Assembly: GCA_017745015.1 (NCBI GenBank)
Contig: JAGIAF010000127.1
Location: 1-9,376, forward strand
Direction of reading: 5' to 3'
DNA: 9,376 nucleotides
DNA from: Bdellovibrio sp.
GTDB lineage: Bacteria; Bdellovibrionota; Bdellovibrionia; Bdellovibrionales; Bdellovibrionaceae
This document shows, piece after piece, positions 5,080 through 9,376 of the stretch. Both the position numbers and the translations under genes were made by a program. Positions within the stretch are counted from its first letter, which is position 1; the number at the start of each line of letters is the position of its first letter. Below the pieces are notes generated by a model. It was not told the DNA's origin. It was given only the letters and a program-made list of their open reading frames with translations, and did not search any database.

Positions 5080-6495
5080 ATGAAACGGATTTCTCAATTG
5101 CTCTTCGGGCTGTGCCTTGTCGGCACGACGTCGTACGCCGTGGAACCAATTCCTCCAAAATCGAAACCTGAAGCACCTATCGGCGCAATTAAAGGTTGGT
5201 CGCAAAAGGCAGATCTTAAGATCGACTTGCCCGTTACAAAATTCACTTTGAAAAACGGATTGACCGTACTTTTGCTCGAAGATCGCTCGGTGCCGATGGT
5301 GAGTTATCATACGTGGTACCGCGTGGGATCCCGTGATGAGTTCCCAGGTGTGACAGGTGCAGCGCACATGCTTGAACATATGATGTTCAAGGGGGCTAAG
5401 AAGTACGACGGAAAATCATTCGATCGTATTTTCCATGAGAACGGCATCACGAACAATGCTTTTACAACCAATGACTACACAGGTTTCTATGAGAACCTTC
5501 CAAGCGACAAGCTTGAATTGGTGATGGATATGGAAGTCGATCGCATGGCGTCTTTATCTTTGAAGGCGGAAGACCTGAAAAGTGAAAAAGAAGTCGTGAA
5601 GGAAGAACGTCGTTGGCGCGTCGACAACAACCCAATGGGTGTGGTGCGCGAGACGATGATGTCCACGGTGTTCAAAACCAATCCTTATCACTGGCCGGTG
5701 ATTGGGTATATGAAAGACATCGCAAACTATGATGTGGAGAAATTGCGTTTCTTCTATAACACATTTTATGTGCCGAACAATGCGGTGCTAGTGTTGGTCG
5801 GCGATTTCGACACGGGCAAAGTGAAGTCTTTGATTGAGAAGTATTATGGGCAACTTGAATATCGCCCTCTGCCTCGCCGTAACTATCCACGTGAGCCAGA
5901 ACAAAAAGTTCAAGAGAACGCAACAGTTCGTAAGGACGTTCAAAACAGTTCTTTCGTAGTTGCTTTCCAAAGCCCTCGCCAAGGGGATCCGGAAATGTAC
6001 CCATTGGATCTTGCGGCAAATATCTTGGGGAATGGAACATCGAGCCGTCTTTACAAACGCCTCGTGTATCAAAAACAAGTCGCGACTTCTGCTTACGCAT
6101 TTAATTTTGCGATGAAAGAGGGCGGAGTCTATGCGGTTGGCGTGAATATGAAGCCTGGTATCGATTATAAAGAGTCATTGGATGTGGTTTATAATGAGCT
6201 TTATAAAATGCGCACAGTGAAGGTGTCAGATTCAGAACTTGAGAAAGCTAAAACTCAAGTGATGAAAGATCTGGTTGATAGCTTGAAAACTATGGACGGC
6301 AAGGCGCGTGCTTTGGCTGTGAATGAGATCGTCACAGGAACTTATGAAAGCCTCTTCACGGATTTGGATAAATACCAAGCTGTGACTGCGGATGATATCA
6401 AAAAAGCTTCAGAGAAATTTACGAATCAAACTCAACGCTCCATCATCGTGCTCGAACCTAAAGGAAAAAAAGGAGCTGCAAATGAAAATGAATAA
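5080..6495 (+). CDS. M16-family zinc peptidase, catalytic member, periplasmic
   Basis: ATG 5080 is chosen because it begins a clear signal peptide (MKRISQLLFGLCL, cleavage likely at SYA/VE near residue 22) and follows GAAAGAAG. The frame is open back to 5014 without support. The 471-aa product has an M16 N-terminal domain (about residues 55-205) and an M16 C-terminal domain (about 215-400). The inverted zinc motif HXXEH is His96-Met-Leu-Glu99-His100, and the third zinc ligand is Glu175 in VVKEERRWRVDNNP, at the expected X74 spacing. GTSSRLYKRLVYQ in the second domain is typical. Such half-length M16B enzymes act as dimers forming a closed chamber that cuts peptides and unfolded proteins. The next gene overlaps this one and encodes a zinc-less M16 partner, so a heterodimer is likely. 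Substrate unknown. Confidence 0.93.
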   Translation: MKRISQLLFGLCLVGTTSYAVEPIPPKSKPEAPIGAIKGWSQKADLKIDLPVTKFTLKNGLTVLLLEDRSVPMVSYHTWYRVGSRDEFPGVTGAAHMLEHMMFKGAKKYDGKSFDRIFHENGITNNAFTTNDYTGFYENLPSDKLELVMDMEVDRMASLSLKAEDLKSEKEVVKEERRWRVDNNPMGVVRETMMSTVFKTNPYHWPVIGYMKDIANYDVEKLRFFYNTFYVPNNAVLVLVGDFDTGKVKSLIEKYYGQLEYRPLPRRNYPREPEQKVQENATVRKDVQNSSFVVAFQSPRQGDPEMYPLDLAANILGNGTSSRLYKRLVYQKQVATSAYAFNFAMKEGGVYAVGVNMKPGIDYKESLDVVYNELYKMRTVKVSDSELEKAKTQVMKDLVDSLKTMDGKARALAVNEIVTGTYESLFTDLDKYQAVTADDIKKASEKFTNQTQRSIIVLEPKGKKGAANENE

Positions 6496-7903
6496 GCTCG
6501 TACAAACGTTGACTGTTCCCGTGGTCTGCATGTCTTTGATGGCATGCTCTAGCAGCTCTACAAAAAATACGGTACCGGTTCCGAATGGCTATGCGGCTCC
6601 GAAAGGCGGGTCTTTTAAGCTTCAACCATTTAAAGAAGTGGTGTTGGAAAACGGGCTAAAGGTTATCTATGTCCGTGACATGACTCTTCCACGCGTCAGC
6701 CTGACGATGTTGGTTAAAACGGGTAATATGCAAGAGCCAGAATCTTTGGCCGGCCTGAATGCGATGACGGCCTACTTGCTTGAACAAGGGACGCAAACTC
6801 GCGATGCGATGAAAATTGCGGATGAGTTTGGTCAAATGGGATCGGGTGTGGACGTGACTCCGGGCTCTGATGTGACAACAATCTATTCAGACTCATTGAC
6901 GTCGTCTCAGGGCAAACTTTTGGAAGTGTATTCTGATCTAGTGATGAATCCGGCATTTAAAGATGTTGAGATCAACAGAATGCGTTCGCAAATGGTGGCA
7001 GGGTTAAAGAAGAAAATCGACAATCCTTCATCGTACGCCGATGAGCAAATGGATAAATTCCTTTTTGGTGAGCATCCTTATGGACGTGATGTGAATGGCA
7101 CGATGGAAGGTTTACGTGATTTACGTAAGCAAGACATCATCAAGCATTATCTGACGTTCTATCGCCCAAATAACTCCACCTTGGCGGTTGTAGGGCAGTT
7201 TGACGAGGCCTTTGAAAAGCAAGTGCAAGAGATCTTCGGTAAATGGACGAAGCGTACAATCCCGACGGTGACTTCGGTGGCTCCTCCGGTAATTGATGGT
7301 TTGAAAGTGAAGTTGATCGTGAAGAAGGGTTTGCAACAAACGCAGATCCGCGTCTCTCAATTGGGTATTGAGCGTAAAGATGCTGACTTTATTCCACTTC
7401 GTCTTTCAAATGAAGTCTTGGGTGGGAGTTTCGGCAGCCGTTTGAACCAAAAAGTGCGCGATGACTTGGGCTTGACGTATTCGATCTATTCCAACTTCGA
7501 TGTGCGTAAAGAGCGTGGAAGTTTTGATATCTCGACATTTACAAAAAATGAAACAGCAGCAAAAGCTTTAGATGAGACTTTGAAGGTTTTGACGAATTTC
7601 GCGGATAACGGGGCAACAGAGCAGGAAGTTGTTGCGGCTCGTAATCAGTTGATTGGGCAGTTCCCTCGGGCCATTGAAACTGCGGACCGCCTGGCTTACA
7701 ACTTGTTGGTGCTTGATTTCTACGGCATCTCTTATGATTATTTGACGGACTATATTTCGAACGTAAATAAGATTAAGCAGAAAGATTCGAACGCCGCAGT
7801 TAAGCGCCACATTGATCCAAAGAATTTCAAAGTGGTGATTTACGGAAACGAATCCATCGTTCCGCAATTCAAAGCTTACAATCCAGAAGTTGTTCGTCCT
7901 TAA
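6482..7903 (+). CDS. M16-family non-catalytic partner, predicted lipoprotein
   Basis: ATG 6482 is placed by AAAGGAG at 6469-6475. It overlaps the previous gene by 14 nt, so translation is coupled. The 473-aa product starts with a lipoprotein signal: lipobox LMAC with Cys22 as the acylated residue, followed by SSSS. Ser at +2 favours outer-membrane sorting under the E. coli Lol rule. Both M16 domains are recognisable (LENGLKVIYVRD near residue 55; GGSFGSRLNQKVRDDLGLTYS in the second domain), but the HXXEH site is absent: the corresponding stretch reads GLNAMTAYLLEQGT. It therefore cannot bind catalytic zinc in the usual way. The R...GLTY segment retains the Arg/Tyr pair that, in known M16B heterodimers, the non-catalytic subunit supplies for substrate binding. 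It likely tethers and completes the active enzyme encoded upstream. Confidence 0.92.
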   Translation: MKMNKLVQTLTVPVVCMSLMACSSSSTKNTVPVPNGYAAPKGGSFKLQPFKEVVLENGLKVIYVRDMTLPRVSLTMLVKTGNMQEPESLAGLNAMTAYLLEQGTQTRDAMKIADEFGQMGSGVDVTPGSDVTTIYSDSLTSSQGKLLEVYSDLVMNPAFKDVEINRMRSQMVAGLKKKIDNPSSYADEQMDKFLFGEHPYGRDVNGTMEGLRDLRKQDIIKHYLTFYRPNNSTLAVVGQFDEAFEKQVQEIFGKWTKRTIPTVTSVAPPVIDGLKVKLIVKKGLQQTQIRVSQLGIERKDADFIPLRLSNEVLGGSFGSRLNQKVRDDLGLTYSIYSNFDVRKERGSFDISTFTKNETAAKALDETLKVLTNFADNGATEQEVVAARNQLIGQFPRAIETADRLAYNLLVLDFYGISYDYLTDYISNVNKIKQKDSNAAVKRHIDPKNFKVVIYGNESIVPQFKAYNPEVVRP

Positions 7904-7925
7904 AAATACGGATGCAATTCAGGAA

Positions 7926-7957
7926 ATGAAAAAGCCAGCTAAAGCTGGCTTTTTCAT
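7926..7957. terminator. Intrinsic terminator of the M16 operon, bidirectional
   Basis: ATGAAAAAGCCAGC (7926-7939) is perfectly complementary to GCTGGCTTTTTCAT (7944-7957) around the loop TAAA. The stem is 14 bp with A5 on the left and T5 on the right, so it can stop transcription from the M16 operon and also from the convergent gene ending at 8025. Confidence 0.9.
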
Positions 7958-7970
7958 TTTATCACCCTTC

Positions 7971-7998
7971 GGTGCCAGGCACTTTTTGGGCCTGCACC
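7971..7998. repeat. GTGCCAGGCAC palindrome within a larger hairpin
   Basis: GTGCCAGGCAC (7972-7982) is a perfect odd palindrome. In addition GGTGC-C-AGGC (7971-7980) pairs with GCCTGCACC (7990-7998) with one bulged C. GTGCCAGGCAC-type words followed by a T-run recur between genes in several bacterial genomes as I recall, so this may be a dispersed repeat or a second terminator-like structure. Confidence 0.35.
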
Positions 7999-8024
7999 GT
8001 GTTGAGTAAAAGGTGCTATACCCC

Positions 8025-8744
8025 TTAGCGTTTTTTCTTCTTAGCTCGGATAAAGATCAAAGCTCCGAGAGCGGCTAGCAGAAGAGCACCGAAGAGAAGC
8101 ATGCTTTTGTTGCTGCCTTTTGCCGCGTCTGGATTGTCCTGGTACATATCAGCTGGCATTGCCGAACCGATCGGTGCGCCCAGCGTTTCAGAGCCAGGAC
8201 GGATAGGACCAAGGTCTGGTTTTGACAAGAGGTTTTTCGAAGCGATCACTCGCAAGCTCATCACAGCTTTGAAGAAATCTTGGCTGTATTTAGTGTAGTA
8301 CTGTTTGTGCGAGCTGAATGTCACAAGGATCGCGATTTTATCTTTGATCGTTGCAAGGTAGCGAGTGAAGTAGTTCGGAACTTCAGATCCCAAATGCATG
8401 GAATCCAACCAAACTTGGTCATTGATCGTTACGTTCTTAGCTTTATAGACCACTTTAGATTGTGCGGCACCGCCACCTTTAACCATTGTGGAGATAGGTG
8501 CGTTCAAGTGCGCTTCATAGAGAGGGAACGTATCTGTTGGACCCACTTCTTTAGCGGTAAGGATGATGATGGCTTCTTTAGACTCTTTGTTCTGTTCGCT
8601 ACGGCAAACCCACTCAGTCTGTTCAAGATTGCATTTCCAAGTCTCTGGCATCTCGAATGCGATATAGGCATTACGAAAGACTTTTGCATGGGCGCTAAAA
8701 CTGAGTAGAATAACGGCGAGTGGCGCGATAAAACGATACTTCAT
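8025..8744 (-). CDS. Secreted protein of unknown function with C-terminal membrane anchor
   Basis: I do not recognise a family. ATG at 8744 is preceded by AAGAGGT, a good ribosome site. The 239-aa product has a signal peptide (MKYRFIAPLAVILLSFSAHA, cleavage after residue 20). The exported domain (about 21-170) begins with a VFRNAYIAFEMPETW segment and has two cysteines, Cys38 and Cys47 (WKCN...WVCR), that probably form a disulfide. A linker rich in Pro/Gly/Ser (about 175-212) leads to one hydrophobic helix (about 214-232) and the basic end RAKKKKR. Hydrophobic helix plus basic tail at the extreme C-terminus resembles CTERM-type sorting tails, or simply an inner-membrane tail anchor with the domain in the periplasm. 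It is transcribed away from a LysR-type regulator that may control it. Confidence 0.8.
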   Translation of the reverse strand: MKYRFIAPLAVILLSFSAHAKVFRNAYIAFEMPETWKCNLEQTEWVCRSEQNKESKEAIIILTAKEVGPTDTFPLYEAHLNAPISTMVKGGGAAQSKVVYKAKNVTINDQVWLDSMHLGSEVPNYFTRYLATIKDKIAILVTFSSHKQYYTKYSQDFFKAVMSLRVIASKNLLSKPDLGPIRPGSETLGAPIGSAMPADMYQDNPDAAKGSNKSMLLFGALLLAALGALIFIRAKKKKR

Positions 8745-8769
8745 GCAGACCTCTTAGTTGAATGCTGTA

Positions 8770-8798
8770 AGTATAATAACAATTTCCCGCGGGATCAA
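8770..8798 (-). promoter_or_regulatory. Promoter of the anchored secreted protein gene
   Basis: Read on the minus strand, TTGATC (8793-8798) lies 17 nt from TATACT (8770-8775, 5 of 6). The start would fall near 8763, about 19 nt before the ATG, with AAGAGGT in the leader. A perfect 10-bp palindrome, TCCCGCGGGA (8785-8794), sits in the spacer and touches the -35 box. Confidence 0.6.
8772..8777 (+). promoter_or_regulatory. Possible -10 box for the LysR-type gene
   Basis: TATAAT (8772-8777) is a perfect -10 word on the plus strand, overlapping the opposing TATACT box. No good -35 is seen at 17 nt (ACCTCT at 8749-8754), as would suit an activator-dependent or autoregulated promoter. AAGGAG (8805-8810) then precedes the ATG at 8819. 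Confidence 0.4.
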
Positions 8799-8818
8799 AG
8801 CGCAAAGGAGAAAATCTC

Positions 8819-9376
8819 ATGAAGAACCTCTATCAATTGACTACCTTTGTGACCGTCATCAGCGAGGGCAGCATGACAGCTGCAGCGGACAAGCTTTACC
8901 TTACTCAGCCAGCAGTGAGTCAGCAGATCAGAAACCTGGAGGAAGATCTAGGTGTTGAATTGTTGGTCCGTGGTGTTCGTCAAATCAAAGCAACTCCTCA
9001 AGGGGAGGTGTTATTTGATTACGCCAAAAAGATCATTCATCTGACTCAGCAAGCAGAGATCGCGATCAAATCTATTGGCAATCAAATGAAAGGACAATTG
9101 CGCATTGGAACGTTGAATTCCATCGGTTTGCATTTGATGAGCCCGATCGTAGGTCGTTTGATGCGACATAACCCTGATTTATCATTAAAGATCGATTACG
9201 AAGCCGGTGAAGACCTGATTAAGAATTTTAAAAAGTCGAACTACGACGTGATCATTCTTCCAGATACAAAAATCGAATTTTCAGAAGATCTTGAGAATGC
9301 AGAGCAGAAGTTCTTGGTTAAAGAAGAGATGTGGCTGGTGGGTTCGAGTAAAGATGAAAAGATGCCTCAACAGATC
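8819..9376 (+). CDS. LysR-type transcriptional regulator (partial, N-terminal 186 aa)
   Basis: ATG 8819 follows AAGGAG by 8 nt. The frame is open to the window end (186 codons); a full LysR protein is about 300 aa, so the C-terminal third is missing. Residues 1-60 are a winged helix-turn-helix of the LysR type: MKNLYQLTTFVTVISEGSM, AAADKLYLTQPAVSQQIRNLE (recognition helix) and LGVELLVRG...ATPQGEVL. A linker helix follows (about 63-88), then the start of the periplasmic-binding-protein-like effector domain at GQLRIGTLNSIGLHLMSPIV. LysR regulators usually repress themselves and control the adjacent divergent gene in response to a small ligand; here that would be the anchored secreted protein gene. 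The effector cannot be inferred. Confidence 0.92.
   Translation, partial: MKNLYQLTTFVTVISEGSMTAAADKLYLTQPAVSQQIRNLEEDLGVELLVRGVRQIKATPQGEVLFDYAKKIIHLTQQAEIAIKSIGNQMKGQLRIGTLNSIGLHLMSPIVGRLMRHNPDLSLKIDYEAGEDLIKNFKKSNYDVIILPDTKIEFSEDLENAEQKFLVKEEMWLVGSSKDEKMPQQI

Noticed and set aside
5672..6100. Minus-strand 142-codon open frame inside the first M16 gene
   Set aside because: It lies opposite a clearly conserved coding region, has no ribosome site or recognisable domain, and its composition is that of an antisense shadow. The same applies to the frames at 813-1151, 1461-1877 and 7568-7867 on the minus strand.
6392..6481. N-terminal extension of the second M16 protein overlapping the first by about 100 nt
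   Set aside because: The lipoprotein signal and AAAGGAG site both point to ATG 6482.
8280..8708. Plus-strand 142-codon open frame opposite the secreted protein gene
   Set aside because: The minus-strand product has a signal peptide, ribosome site, promoter and membrane anchor; the plus-strand frame has none and is read as a shadow.
1..9376. Mobile elements, CRISPR arrays, tRNA/rRNA genes, toxin-antitoxin or phage-defence systems
   Set aside because: No transposase, integrase, direct-repeat array, cloverleaf or defence-type domain was seen on either strand.

Overview
The window most resembles the chromosome of a Gram-negative, motile member of the Bdellovibrionota (Bdellovibrio-like). This is inferred from gene content and protein style, not from a database match. 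Pointers are a FliL protein, a YkuD plus NTF2-like cell-wall enzyme with the architecture of the Bdellovibrio/Helicobacter cell-shape carboxypeptidases, paired M16 peptidases with signal peptides, moderate GC and Shine-Dalgarno-led genes. Everything looks like core chromosome: there is no transposase, integrase, phage gene, CRISPR array, tRNA or rRNA.

Layout. (1) 1-338 is the 3' end of rpsA, followed by two small hairpins and a strong intrinsic terminator (401-434). (2) 453-2743 is a tight three-gene operon, sppA - HIT protein - rhomboid protease, with a 3-nt gap and a 4-nt overlap. It ends in a 122-bp nested inverted repeat followed by a T-run. (3) 2908-3211 is a compact single-gene unit: strong sigma70-type promoter, good ribosome binding site, an unrecognised 61-aa protein, and a terminator shared with the convergent gene. 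(4) 3235-4245 (minus) is a secreted L,D-transpeptidase-family enzyme with a C-terminal NTF2-like domain. (5) 4406-4918 is a lone fliL preceded by a good match to a FliA/sigma28 promoter. (6) 5080-7903 is a two-gene M16 operon: one catalytic member with a signal peptide, and one member that has lost the zinc motif and is a predicted lipoprotein. It ends in a perfect 14-bp-stem terminator. (7) 8025-8744 (minus) is an unrecognised secreted protein with a C-terminal membrane anchor, divergent from a LysR-type regulator (8819 onward) that runs off the window.

Taken together, the window is rich in envelope functions: signal-peptide clean-up (SppA), intramembrane proteolysis (rhomboid), peptidoglycan trimming (YkuD enzyme), flagellar torque (FliL) and periplasmic or outer-membrane proteolysis (M16 pair). 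No stretch above 300 bases lacks a gene. The longest gap (2744-2969, 226 bp) holds the inverted repeat and the small-gene promoter. I did not find evidence for a wholly new multi-gene system. The best leads are the M16 active/inactive pair, the structured 122-bp element, the sigma28-linked orphan fliL, the possibly leaderless cell-wall enzyme gene, and the two unrecognised proteins.
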